Shown in pieces: positions 44,114 through 54,578 of a DNA stretch of 64,000 bases. Origin of the DNA: Bactericera cockerelli (lineage: Eukaryota; Arthropoda; Insecta; Hemiptera; Triozidae); NCBI GenBank assembly GCA_024516035.1, contig CM044955.1:39443506-39507505 (forward strand), in the 5' to 3' direction. The first letter of the stretch is position 1. The number at the start of each line of letters is the position of its first letter. The notes beneath the pieces were generated by a model. The model was not told the DNA's origin. It saw nothing but the letters and a program-made list of their open reading frames with translations, and searched no databases. The position numbers were made by a program, and so were the translations under genes.

Positions 44114-44513
44114 AGTTATGTACCGCTGTCTTGCTGATTCAGCAGCCCCCATCTCATATCTTGCATCCGCTGAGCCAATCTCGATCAGCACGTAGTCAGT
44201 CCAGATTATCACCTGTATCGGACAGGGTCTGTGTCTCTCGATCTTTTGATTTCATTTTTATCGATCTTTTTATTATTAATTTGGCTAAGTCCAACTTTTC
44301 CTTTTAAAGTTCTTATTTTTAAACTTATTATTTTAATAAACGATTTATCATTGAATTCTAAGCATTTTGAATACCAATTTGCTGTATCCATTTTTATTAT
44401 AAGACATTCTTTTTATTTTCTTTGATTTAAGCCTATTTTGAACTTATAAAATTTTTGGTGAAATAAAAAATAAACTTTTTAAAAAGGCAATCGCAACCGC
44501 GACACCTTTAACT
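44114..44513 (+). repeat. 5' LTR
   Basis: 400 bp, AGTTATGTACC to CACCTTTAACT. It will contain the promoter and a poly(A) signal (AATAAA at 44335-44340). No TATA box was pinned down. Identical to 51578-51977 by eye. Confidence 0.95.
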
Positions 44514-44530
44514 GGCGCAATCGGAACAGG
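44513..44530 (+). promoter_or_regulatory. Primer-binding site, serine tRNA type
   Basis: TGGCGCAATCGGAACAGG follows the LTR directly and shares its last T. TGGCGCA-TCGG is the pattern complementary to the 3' end of a tRNA-Ser, as in 17.6/297-type elements. The exact tRNA cannot be confirmed here. Confidence 0.7.
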
Positions 44531-44794
44531 ATCCTTTGCAAGAAAAGCGAAAATTTTCCTCTGCAAAGTGGGATCTACCTCATCTTTAAAATTTTCTACT
44601 GAATACATCTTTATCTCACCTCTACCTCATTACCCCAACGGATCACCCGTACCACCGGAGAATTTTCCTGTCAGTTGCTGAGCTACCTCAACCAGCCTGT
44701 CTACCTACTTCAGCCGACCTACCTAGCTACCAATCGCAGCGGGAGCGTCCCTATCATTATTTTCCAGTGTGAAGTCTTCCAATCCCCAGACCTG

Positions 44795-44817
44795 ATGCAT
44801 CGAGTCATCCTGATACT
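44795..44817 (+). CDS. env: Leader exon of the spliced env mRNA (proposed)
   Basis: An ATG at 44795 is followed by seven codons, mostly for hydrophobic residues, and then a consensus donor GTAAGT at 44818. In unspliced RNA the same frame stops at once (TAA at 44819-44821, made by the donor itself), so it is an 8-codon upstream ORF there. Spliced to the acceptor ending at 49884, the frame continues into env and supplies the start of a signal peptide. The arrangement follows the known subgenomic env mRNA of gypsy; the sites are inferred from sequence only. Confidence 0.7.
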
Positions 44818-45066
44818 GTAAGTGTGCACTGCATTATTTTTAAAGACTTCACAAGCTAAAAAAATTAAATGTTGTAAATTAAATTTTATCAAAATCTTTA
44901 TTTATTTTATTGTTTATTTTTATTATTCAAAACGGATTCTGATTCAGAACCGGTTGATTCGAACAGTGGAAGTGATTCAGAACTCGAACATTCATACGAC
45001 TCTGAAATAGAATCATCACTTTTAAATTTATTTTCTAATTTTTCAATTGACGAAAGTCAAATCAAA

Positions 45067-46083
45067 ATGAGTGTACCAGAACTAAAAATGGATCACTTGA
45101 AGATGATCCCGGAGTTTAGTGGCGAAGTGCCATTGCTCCCAGATTTCTTAACAGTGGCCGAAAGCCTTGTTAATTATTTTCATGACAAAAACAATCCTAA
45201 CAATTTTCAAAACTTTTTCTTATTGAATTCAATTAAAAATAAAATTAAAGGAGAGGCCAAATTAAATTTGAGCTCCCACTCCATCCAAACTTGGGCAGAT
45301 TTGAAAACAGCTCTCTTAGACACTTACAGTGACAAGAGGGACTGTTATACATTGACTATTGAACTATGCAATATGCGGCAATACGGCAATGAAACACCAT
45401 TTGCCTTCCATACCAGAATTCAAACACAAATAAATCTACATGGCAGCTATATTGCCACTCACAACGATGTAACCGGCAAAGCCGATGTCAACAAGTACGT
45501 TGAAAAACTAGGTTTGAGGACTTTCTTGAAAGGTCTCCGAGAACCTCTAGGTTCTTTGATGAGAACAAAGGACCCTAAGAGCTTAAATGAGGCTCTAAGC
45601 GTATTAACAAACGATTTTCAAATCGACGCGAACGCGAGCGCGACCACCAGCAGTGTTAACAAAAATAACAATTATTCTCAAAGTAAACAATTTAACCAAA
45701 ATTCGAATTCGAACCGTTATATCCCACCAGCTTTTAGAAATAAGTTCAGTGGAAATAATCAGAATAACAAAAACTATCAACCCAACACCTTTAATCGTTT
45801 CTCTAACTATCAAACCAAACCCAATAATAATAACCCGTTGACTTCAAATAATTCACAACAAAACAACGGTCCTAAACAAAACGTCTGGAATAAGCCGACA
45901 GGTCAAATTACCAAACCAACTCCAATGAGTGCACAAACTATAAGAAACAACTATAACATGCACAACATAGAGTCTGAAGAAATACCGCCCGAAGACTATG
46001 AACAGGAACCAGAGGAGTTCTTCCCAGACGAAAACGAAACGGAAGAGGATTTTCACCTCGACGCCTCGGAAGATCAACACTAA
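45067..46083 (+). CDS. gag: Errantivirus Gag
   Basis: Structural protein of the particle, 338 residues. Residues 1-190 resemble the retrotransposon Gag fold, with FLTVAESLVNYF, IKGEAKLNLSSHSIQTW and LRTFLKGLREPLGSL. From about 195 it is Asn/Gln-rich and basic (RYIPPAFRNKF), probably RNA-binding; there is no CCHC knuckle, as in other errantiviruses. The C-terminus is acidic. The stop overlaps the pol start as TAATG (46081-46085). The ATG at 45067 opens the frame and is followed at codon 8 by a second Met. Confidence 0.92.
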   Translation: MSVPELKMDHLKMIPEFSGEVPLLPDFLTVAESLVNYFHDKNNPNNFQNFFLLNSIKNKIKGEAKLNLSSHSIQTWADLKTALLDTYSDKRDCYTLTIELCNMRQYGNETPFAFHTRIQTQINLHGSYIATHNDVTGKADVNKYVEKLGLRTFLKGLREPLGSLMRTKDPKSLNEALSVLTNDFQIDANASATTSSVNKNNNYSQSKQFNQNSNSNRYIPPAFRNKFSGNNQNNKNYQPNTFNRFSNYQTKPNNNNPLTSNNSQQNNGPKQNVWNKPTGQITKPTPMSAQTIRNNYNMHNIESEEIPPEDYEQEPEEFFPDENETEEDFHLDASEDQH

Positions 46084-49000
46084 TGAACCTAACCAATCAA
46101 GACAACCACCTGCCGTACTTCACAACACCAGATTACCACCTTCGAGTCTTAGTAGACACGGGAAGTACGAAATCATTCATCAAGCCAACCAAGGCCAAGA
46201 AATATTTTAATAATTTCATACGTAATGACCCCTATGAAATCAGAACAGCACATGGCAAAAGTCGAGAAAAATATAGCATCACCATTCCTGCCTTTCCAAT
46301 GTTCAAATCCAACGAGAAGTTGAAATTTCATCTGTTCGACTTCCATGATTATTTTGACTGTTTAATAGGAATAGACACCTTGCAAAAACTAAAATTATGT
46401 GTAAATTTAAATGAAAATACTTTGAGCAACAATCACATCAAAATCAAACTAGAAATGAAAAATACAGAACAAGAAGTCTACAAGATCGAGATTTATCCTG
46501 AGTGTGAACAAGTCATCGAACTCAGAGTGAAAAACATAGAGAACGGAGAAGTACTTATTCCAGAGAAAAAACTAGGAAACTGCACCATCCAAGAAGGCAT
46601 TTCAAGAGTACAAAATGGTAGAACTCTCTGCACAATACATAATCCAACACAACAAAAATTCGACTTGTACACCAAACCAACATTCATGGAAGAGTTTACC
46701 GAGAATTATACAACTGGATCATGCTTAAATAACCTTACCACCTCTCAAAAATTTAGTTTTAGTCTCATCCGTAGTGATCACCTCAATGAAGAAGAAAAGT
46801 TTAAATTAGAAGCTCTCTTAGAAGAATACAATGGAATATTTCACCTAGAAGGACAACATCTCAGCTTTACCAACCAAATCAGGCATGTAATCAGAACGCA
46901 TGACGAAACACCTATTTACACCAAGTCTTATCGCTATCCAGAGGTGCATAGAAAAGAAGTACAGAAGCAGATTACCAAAATGCTGGAGGAAGGAATTATC
47001 CGCCCTTCCTACTCACCATGGTCCTCACCCATCTGGGTAGTGCCGAAAAAAATGGATGCCTCCGGGCAAAAGAAATGGAGAATCGTTATCGATTACCGAA
47101 AACTGAATGAAAAAACCATTGATGACAAGTATCCGCTACCGAACATCACGGATTTACTTGATAAGTTGGGCAGATGCCAATATTTTACAACTCTCGATCT
47201 AGCAAGTGGTTTTTACCAGGTCGAGATGGACGAAGAAAGCATACCAAAGACCGCTTTCAATGCAGAACATGGACATTATGAATATGTCAGAATGCCCATG
47301 GGACTAAAAAACTCTCCATCTACTTTTCAAAGAGTAATGGACAATGTCCTCAGAGGACTTGTAAATGAATGCTGTCTTGTATATTTAGATGACATTATAA
47401 TCTTTGGGTCATCACTAGAACACCACTTGGACAATGTCAGAAAAGTGTTTGACAGAATCAAGGAATCAAACTTAAAAATACAACTAGATAAGTCTGAATT
47501 CTTGCGTAAGGAAGTAGAGTACTTAGGTCACCTTGTAACAACTGATGGAGTAAAACCTAACCCAAAAAAGATAGAAGCCATCAAAGCGTACCCCATCCCA
47601 AAGACTACCAAGCAGATCAAAGGATTCTTAGGTCTCCTTGGATATTATAGAAAGTTCATTAAAGATTTTGCCAAGATAACTAAACCAATGACCAAATGTT
47701 TAAAAAAGGACGCAATTATTGACATAAATAATCTCGAATATAAGGAGTGCTTTGAAAAATGTAAAAAATTGTTGACTGAGGAACCCGTATTACAGTATCC
47801 TGATTTTTCTAGACCTTTCAATCTCACAACAGATGCTAGCAATGTAGCAATAGGTGCCATATTATCCCAAGGACCTATAGGAAAGGACAAACCTGTAGCA
47901 TTTGCAAGCCGAACATTAAACGATCATGAAAGAAACTACAGTACAACCGAAAAGGAACTACTCGCAATAGTATGGGCAGTGAAACATTTTAGGCCCTACC
48001 TATATGGAAGACGGTTTGTAATTGTAACCGATCACAAGCCATTGCAATGGCTATTTTCCGTAAAAGACCCAAGTTCCAAGTTAACCAGATGGAGATTGAA
48101 ACTTGAAGAGTACACATACAACATTGTGTATAAGAAAGGAACACAGAACTCCAATGCCGATGCACTATCTCGCATCGAACTAAACACCAAGGAATTGAAT
48201 CCAATCCAACAATTTATAGAAAAAACAAGACGTGAACTTGACAACTTGTCAACAGCAGCTCAACCAGACATCTCCCAGAATAATACAGAAACAATGCAAG
48301 AATTAGACGACCTAATTAAAGAAAGATATGACGAGCTGACAGAACCAACAGAAAACCAGGAGTTAACCGAACAATTTTTAGAAGCAGAAACAATAGCAGA
48401 TTACTACAATGACTTTGCACAACAATTGGACGAAGATTCAACCGAGTTATGTTTACCACCACCAATACCCATTACAAACGAAGAAGAAGACATAAATACA
48501 ATTCATTCTTCCGAAGAAAATCCCCTCATTGGAATTCCTATATCAGAAAAGATCTTGAATATGAGTAGGAATCAAATCGTTCTAAAAACTGTTGAAATTA
48601 AACCTAACCCTGTAAAAACACTGATACTACACAAAGACAAACAAAGAATAATTGCAGAGATTCCCGAAACAAAAACGGAAGAGCACCTAAAAGAATTCAT
48701 TAAAGAATGGATAGCCCCACGAATAAAATATGCTATCTATTTTGAAACACCATCATTGTACGTCGCATTATCAAGAACTTTGCAAACCTACTTCAAAGAT
48801 TCAAAAATAGATTTCACCAAGACAAATAAAATATTACAAGATGTTACCAAAGAAAAGGAAAAAATTGAAATAATAAAAAACCAACATGAAGGTTTGACAA
48901 ACCACCGAGGTATACAAGAAACCTATAACGAACTTAAGGAAACCTACTATTGGCCAGATATGGTCGGAACAGTTCAGAAGTACATAAACAACTGTGAAGA

Positions 49001-49934
49001 ATGTCAAACAACTAAATATGATAGGAAACCTTTAAAACCATTCTACAACAAAACACCAACAGCTACAAAACCTTTTGAAATAATACATATTGACACTATA
49101 AGTATTGAAAAAACCAAATTTTTAAGTATAATCGATTCCTTCTCAAAGTTTGCACAAGTATACCCTCTTCAATCGGCACAAGCCATCGATGTGACAGAAA
49201 AACTTTTAGACTCATTCTCTCACCATGGACTTCCATCCCTAATAATAGCAGACAATGGAACCGAATTCAAGAATTCAACAGTACAAGAGCTACTTGCATT
49301 CCACAAAGTAAAACTTCATTTCAACTCTTCGCAACACCCTGAGTCAAATGGGCAAGTAGAACGTTTCCACTCATCTTTAATTGAACATGTAAGACTTTTT
49401 AACACCAGGGAAGAATTTAAAATGGAACCAATCTACATGAAGGTAAAATATGCAGTACTAGCTTATAACCATACAATACATTCCGTGACTGAACTGAGAC
49501 CTATACAATTAATTAACGGGCATTTTGAAAAAGAAGATGCTATAACTGCAGATCTTGAGCAAAAGCTTACTTCAAATTATCTTTGCTCTCACAAAGAGAA
49601 AATGAAACTTCTATATGAAATCATCCAAAATAGAATTGAAGATCGTAAACAAAAGGTCATTGATAAAGCAAATACCAAAAGAGAACCCCTACCGGATAAA
49701 ATACCAGACAAGGTATTTGTTGTAAATAAACAAAAACAATCTAAAACAAAACCAAAGTACAAGGCGGAACAAATCTCCAACATCAATAAGCAGCTGAAGA
49801 CCGCAAACATTACAAAATCTCATGGAAACACCTCCGAGAGGATTCATTTTTCCAATATTAAACGACCTCATCAACCTGTTTCAGGTTTCTCCAAGGAACC
49901 CTCACCTGGTCCATCGCAAATGGAGCAGGAGTGA
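46083..49934 (+). CDS. pol: Errantivirus Pol (protease, RT, RNase H, integrase)
   Basis: 1283 residues and uninterrupted. Aspartic protease with DTGS at 25-28; reverse transcriptase with YLDD at 434-437 (47382-47393); RNase H with the catalytic DAS at about 584 and TEKELLAIVWAV; integrase with an HHCC finger starting at His 935 (HEGLTNH...CEEC) and a D,D35E triad at Asp 1004, Asp 1057 and Glu 1093. The ATG overlaps the gag stop in the -1 frame, and the pol frame is open upstream only to 46002, so either stop-restart at TAATG or a -1 shift within about 80 nt must give access. The last 50 nt overlap the env exon. All catalytic residues are present, so it looks functional. Confidence 0.96.
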   Translation: MNLTNQDNHLPYFTTPDYHLRVLVDTGSTKSFIKPTKAKKYFNNFIRNDPYEIRTAHGKSREKYSITIPAFPMFKSNEKLKFHLFDFHDYFDCLIGIDTLQKLKLCVNLNENTLSNNHIKIKLEMKNTEQEVYKIEIYPECEQVIELRVKNIENGEVLIPEKKLGNCTIQEGISRVQNGRTLCTIHNPTQQKFDLYTKPTFMEEFTENYTTGSCLNNLTTSQKFSFSLIRSDHLNEEEKFKLEALLEEYNGIFHLEGQHLSFTNQIRHVIRTHDETPIYTKSYRYPEVHRKEVQKQITKMLEEGIIRPSYSPWSSPIWVVPKKMDASGQKKWRIVIDYRKLNEKTIDDKYPLPNITDLLDKLGRCQYFTTLDLASGFYQVEMDEESIPKTAFNAEHGHYEYVRMPMGLKNSPSTFQRVMDNVLRGLVNECCLVYLDDIIIFGSSLEHHLDNVRKVFDRIKESNLKIQLDKSEFLRKEVEYLGHLVTTDGVKPNPKKIEAIKAYPIPKTTKQIKGFLGLLGYYRKFIKDFAKITKPMTKCLKKDAIIDINNLEYKECFEKCKKLLTEEPVLQYPDFSRPFNLTTDASNVAIGAILSQGPIGKDKPVAFASRTLNDHERNYSTTEKELLAIVWAVKHFRPYLYGRRFVIVTDHKPLQWLFSVKDPSSKLTRWRLKLEEYTYNIVYKKGTQNSNADALSRIELNTKELNPIQQFIEKTRRELDNLSTAAQPDISQNNTETMQELDDLIKERYDELTEPTENQELTEQFLEAETIADYYNDFAQQLDEDSTELCLPPPIPITNEEEDINTIHSSEENPLIGIPISEKILNMSRNQIVLKTVEIKPNPVKTLILHKDKQRIIAEIPETKTEEHLKEFIKEWIAPRIKYAIYFETPSLYVALSRTLQTYFKDSKIDFTKTNKILQDVTKEKEKIEIIKNQHEGLTNHRGIQETYNELKETYYWPDMVGTVQKYINNCEECQTTKYDRKPLKPFYNKTPTATKPFEIIHIDTISIEKTKFLSIIDSFSKFAQVYPLQSAQAIDVTEKLLDSFSHHGLPSLIIADNGTEFKNSTVQELLAFHKVKLHFNSSQHPESNGQVERFHSSLIEHVRLFNTREEFKMEPIYMKVKYAVLAYNHTIHSVTELRPIQLINGHFEKEDAITADLEQKLTSNYLCSHKEKMKLLYEIIQNRIEDRKQKVIDKANTKREPLPDKIPDKVFVVNKQKQSKTKPKYKAEQISNINKQLKTANITKSHGNTSERIHFSNIKRPHQPVSGFSKEPSPGPSQMEQE

Positions 49935-51544
49935 TCAAAAATATCACATTCAACCCTGGCCTTCTTCCAATCAATCTTGGAGCCGCTAAGTTACAACAAT
50001 CAAGTCACACATTCGTTCACTACTACGATGTACAACCAATAGAAAGTGAGTTCAACAATTTGAATGATCAGTATGATAAACTTATTAGAATGGTATCCAG
50101 TGAACCTTCTTACACCATAGAGATAGGAAACTACGACAAGGTAATAAAATACCTCCAGGAAAAAATTAATGACAAGTTAGGTAGTGTATACTATCCAAAA
50201 CCAAAAAGATCAAAAAGAGGCCTGTTCAATGGATTAGGAACACTCGCAAAAGCTATCACAGGAAACTTAGATAACAACGATGGACTACATTTTGATAAAA
50301 TTATAGGACAAATCCAAAATAACCAAGATAATGTAGAGAAACAAATCGAAATGCAATATACAATAAACAAGAACATCATCTTGGAATTCAATAATACTCT
50401 TAAAAATATTGCACACAATGAACAATTAATTAATAACAGAATTAATGAACTTGTAGATATAATTGAGGATGACTTTGAAACATCTGAAACCCTAGTAACC
50501 AAAGACTTGTTTAATCAATTAATTATTTTGTATAGCACCATTTTAAACATTCTCCAAGAGATAGAAAACTCTCTCACTTTTTGTCACCTTAAAACTTACC
50601 ACCCAAGTATTTTAAGTATAACTGATCTATACAAAGAATTAGAGAAGGTATCAGAACATTATGGAAGACGACTTCCTTTAGAACTTAAGTTAGAAAACAT
50701 GCCAAATTTCCAAAGATTACTATCCGTAGATTGCAAAATAGAAAATACAAAAATTATTTATTTTATATCCATCCCTATAAATTTTGATATAGATTTTGAA
50801 TTATGTTACTTACTTCCTATACCTTCCAAAACTGAAGAAGGTTATGTTACTATTTTGCCAAATAATAAATACTTCCTTAAATCTAACAATCTTGTGAAGT
50901 CTTTGGATAATCCGTGCATACGAGACAGTGTGTATCAATGTCCAACTCAAGCATTGAACAATAACGCAGATGAATGCGAAATCAAATTACTTCAAAACGA
51001 AGACACCAAATTATGTCAGTACATAAACCTGGAGATTCCACATAATCATTTAGAAATCATTCCAGAGATAAATCAAATTTTAGTTGTATTTCCACAGGAG
51101 GACGTGGTTAAATTCCAATGTCCTAATGATATTGAAAATAAAAGAATAGAAGGTATATTTTTAATTGAACAGAATGAATGTAATGTCATTTACAGAAATG
51201 AAAAGGTAGAGTTCGAACAAAAATCATATGGTAAACCATTGTTCATTGACAATCTAAACGTTGCTAACTATAATATTACTCTCCCTAAATCTAAGATCGT
51301 CCTACGAAATCTCAAGTTAAATGAAATAACTCTTAATCAATTGCAGCCTTTGGAAGTTGAGACCAGTATTGTACATATTATTATTATTATTTCTTCATTT
51401 TTCAGTTCTTTTACTTTAATTGGGTACTTTTTATTTTTAGGTTTAAGAAAATTCAAGAGTTTGAAATCAACACAGAATCCTATTGAGGAAGCTTCGAAGG
51501 CTTACCCTGACTTGGAAGTTTTTAAGTCAAATGTGTCAAAATAA
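49885..51544 (+). CDS. env: Errantivirus Env (baculovirus F-like), main exon
   Basis: Surface glycoprotein related to group II baculovirus fusion proteins. The frame has no ATG at its start: the first codon usually proposed (49931) is GTG, while the frame is open back to 49862 and a good acceptor (CCTGTTTCAG, ending 49884) lies there, so the exon is taken from 49885 and joins the leader at 44795-44817. Landmarks numbered from 49931: furin site RSKR at 93-96 (50207-50218) followed by GLFNGLG (fusion peptide region), a long helical region, cysteine pairs in the second half, and a transmembrane segment near the C-terminus (IIIIISSFFSSF...GYFLFLG) with a short cytoplasmic tail. No stop or frameshift is visible. 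Confidence 0.9.
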
Positions 51545-51566
51545 ATTTTTCCCCATTTTCCTTCTT

Positions 51567-51577
51567 AAGGAGGGAGG
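51567..51577 (+). promoter_or_regulatory. Polypurine tract
   Basis: AAGGAGGGAGG directly before the 3' LTR, the expected primer for plus-strand DNA synthesis. Confidence 0.9.
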
Positions 51578-51977
51578 AGTTATGTACCGCTGTCTTGCTG
51601 ATTCAGCAGCCCCCATCTCATATCTTGCATCCGCTGAGCCAATCTCGATCAGCACGTAGTCAGTCCAGATTATCACCTGTATCGGACAGGGTCTGTGTCT
51701 CTCGATCTTTTGATTTCATTTTTATCGATCTTTTTATTATTAATTTGGCTAAGTCCAACTTTTCCTTTTAAAGTTCTTATTTTTAAACTTATTATTTTAA
51801 TAAACGATTTATCATTGAATTCTAAGCATTTTGAATACCAATTTGCTGTATCCATTTTTATTATAAGACATTCTTTTTATTTTCTTTGATTTAAGCCTAT
51901 TTTGAACTTATAAAATTTTTGGTGAAATAAAAAATAAACTTTTTAAAAAGGCAATCGCAACCGCGACACCTTTAACT
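51578..51977 (+). repeat. 3' LTR
   Basis: 400 bp, same sequence as 44114-44513. AATAAA at 51799-51804 could terminate element transcripts and, because it is in sense, possibly host transcripts. Confidence 0.95.
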
Positions 51978-52218
51978 TACATAAGTCTACTTAATGTATC
52001 TTAAAAATATTATATAACTCTTCAAGCAGAACGAAATACAAAGCAAAACCAGGTGTGAGAATTTTTTTCATCGCGCGTGTACAGACGTTCGGATTTTTAG
52101 CGCGTGTACTCACAGGTTAAAGTCATTATTGAATATGTTAAATAGTTTTATATTGAATTAACATGTATCATACATCATACACCACACACCTATGCAGGGC
52201 CACTACAAAAAGTTATAA

Positions 52219-53204
52219 GATCCCCCAAAAAATATCACTTCGTGACATAAAAAAAGTCCCGCCAAGTCGTTGCACAAAAATATTTCAGTTCCCAAATTCA
52301 TTCCTCCCTTCCCAAAAAATATATTAGTTATTATTGACCTCCCCCAAAAAAATATTGAAATCAATTTATGGCCCCGCCTTTTATTCATTCACCTAAGTGC
52401 AACAGTATACTTATTAATAGCCTCCCCTCTCTCTTTCTTCTAATGTCCTCTTTCTTTTGTTGCTTGTTGCATGTTGGAATGTTTCCTTTACAAACTCAGA
52501 ACTTAAGTCTTATTTCCTTGCTCCTTTCACCGACTTGGGCTCTTGGCGGAGTACCACCCTGCAGGTCCGTTCTTAGCCAAAGGAACTGATGTCTTGGTTC
52601 TTTTCTAAGATTATATATAAATGTAGACATATCTAAACATGTCATCCTTGTGGAAATGAGCCTGAATCGTGACTTGATCTGATGGTCCAATTCTCGTTGG
52701 TGGCAGATATTTTGCGACTTAGATACAGATAATGCATCCTTGGGTCGCGGTCGGCTAGACTTCTCCTTTCCTGTTCTCCATAAGAACCACTATGTTAAAT
52801 TATCTCTTTTTAATTCTTTAAAATAGCACTGTCTATTAGATTCATATATTTATCATTCCCAGTTAGTGGTACTCCGCCAAGAGCCCAAGTCGGTGAAAGG
52901 AGCAAGGAAATAAGACTTAAGTTCTGAGTTTGTAAAGGAAACATTCCAACATGCAACAAGCAACAAAAGAAAGAGGACATTAGAAGAAAGAGAGAGGGGA
53001 GGCTATTAATAAGTATACTGTTGCACTTAGGTGAATGAATAAAAGGCGGGGCCATAAATTGATTTCAATATTTTTTTGGGGGAGGTCAATAATAACTAAT
53101 ATATTTTTTGGGAAGGGAGGAATGAATTTGGGAACTGAAATATTTTTGTGCAACGACTTGGCGGGACTTTTTTTATGTCACGAAGTGATATTTTTTGGGG
53201 GATC
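52219..53204. mobile_element. Large palindromic (foldback) element, copy 3
   Basis: Arms of exactly 339 bp (52219-52557 and 52866-53204) around a 308-bp spacer. Ends GATCCCCCAAAAAATATCAC and complement are of the same type as copies 1 and 2. The arms look identical through most of their length: the same 60-residue stretch beginning MAPPFIHSPK can be read inward from both. The ORFs are shadows of the palindrome. No target duplication identified. Confidence 0.9.
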
Positions 53205-54578
53205 ATGTTTATGAGATGTTTTTAATAGTTTTATATGCAGGCAGACATAGGGAAACCCTGTCAATTCATTCTTCTCGTTTTATATTTTTCAGAAAAAGTG
53301 GCATGCATTTTGTATTTGAGATATTTTTGAAAGTTTGCCTGGTGAAAAGGAAACAGATTTATACAGGGTGTTTCAACTCCTCAAGCGTATCATATAATAT
53401 TTAAAACGAAATTAAGTCATGTGTGAAAGTACTATACATTATATTGATGCTATTCATAATTATTAATAAACACGTGCATATTCTAGTAACCTTAAATGAC
53501 CAACATACTGAACCGGGTTTTGGCCTTACAGTTTATAATTATTGGTCGTCATAAACAACACTTATTGGCGACGTTGTTATTACAAAGAGTGTCTTTTGTA
53601 GTCATTATCTGCGTTAAAACACTTTTTGTTTAAACAAATCAGCGACATCACTTTTTTGCATTGTACGACATAATAATAATAATATTAATGGTTGGTTTGG
53701 AAGTCAATTTATGCTATAAACAGTACCATAAAACATGAGAACAACAGCGCCCATCCCAGCCTCACTTGTTTCTTCATCGGCCTTTCCACGCACATATCAT
53801 GCTTTCTACCATGTAATAGTAGAATCTGAATAGCATCGAGAGAAGGACCACATTGCTGATGGTATAAGTTACCCCACAGCTAACTCTGAATAATATCATG
53901 TATCCGTTTCACATTTTCCTTAAAATTTGAAGCAAAGATAGGATGAATGATGAAGTTTAAAATATTTTATTTCCATTTTACTCAACTATGTACAATATTG
54001 TAAAGTTTTTTCTTGAAAATGTTCTTTTTCCAAACTTTAAACTTTTCTCCTACTTATTTTTCTCAAGGCATTTTTTCCACTTCTTGTTCTACTCTGAACC
54101 ACTATGGTAAAAATATTTCTGACGCTTTAGGAAGTTGGGATTTTGAAATAAAGCCCTAATTAAAAGAGATTGAAATAATTTTCTTTGCTATTGATGGCAA
54201 AATTGTCTATTAATGCTATATTATTTTAGCATTCATTTGGCAAAGAGCCTTTCAGTTTCAAAAGCCTCATCGGCAAAATTATTCAGTAGTTCAAATTCGA
54301 ATTAGTCAATTTTTTGTTGTTTTTTTTTACTGAGTCTCTAAATTACTCAGTAAAAATAATAAATTTAATATACTTTCAAGTCTTTCTATTTCTCTTTATT
54401 TCAATTTGGTGATTCCATCTTCTATAAATGCATTTGCTCATTAGGTGGAATTGGAACCACCTAATTACCAGACTAGCGCCTACTTTTTGGTTTTATTAAC
54501 GCATCTAAAGTATAAAATTATCAAAGATAGAAATTCCCAATTCTAGCATAGTGTCGACATGCTTATTCATGATTTCAG
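53205..54578. other. DIP intron, end part
   Basis: AT-rich sequence up to the acceptor at 54578. No further exon or repeat with recognisable ends. Confidence 0.5.

Larger units (their letters stand above)
44114..51977 (+). mobile_element. Complete errantivirus (Gypsy-group LTR retrotransposon with env)
   Basis: 7864 bp with two 400-bp LTRs, a serine-tRNA-type primer site, gag, pol, env and a polypurine tract, all uninterrupted. A 4-bp duplication, TACA, is at 44110-44113 and 51978-51981. LTR ends are AGTTA...TAACT, as in Drosophila errantiviruses. Reading the LTRs base by base I found no difference, so insertion is recent. It lies in a DIP intron in the sense orientation. Confidence 0.96.
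43263..52116. mobile_element. TTAA-type transposon (piggyBac-like, non-autonomous) hosting the errantivirus
   Basis: Left end CCCGTGAGTACACGC (43263-43277) and right end, complement CCTGTGAGTACACGC (52102-52116), match at 14 of 15 bases. TTAA flanks both (43259-43262 and 52117-52120). Subterminal repeats of TTCATCGCGCGTGTA occur on both sides (about 43474 and 52068). Without the errantivirus and its duplication the element is about 986 bp with no ORF. The CCC-start and TTAA target are piggyBac features. Confidence 0.82.
38077..54578 (+). other. DIP intron, 16.5 kb, filled with mobile elements
   Basis: Starts GTAAGT and ends TGATTTCAG. It holds SINEs, two copies of an interspersed repeat, the TTAA element, the errantivirus and the third palindrome. 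No extra DIP exon was recognised inside. Confidence 0.85.

Noticed and set aside
49931..49933. Env start at 49931
   Set aside because: The codon is GTG inside an open frame that extends upstream to a good splice acceptor; a eukaryotic start there is unlikely.
52141..53236. 13-bp repeat AATAGTTTTATAT as the target duplication of palindrome 3
   Set aside because: The copies lie 66 bp and 20 bp outside the ends and are AT-rich; likely chance.
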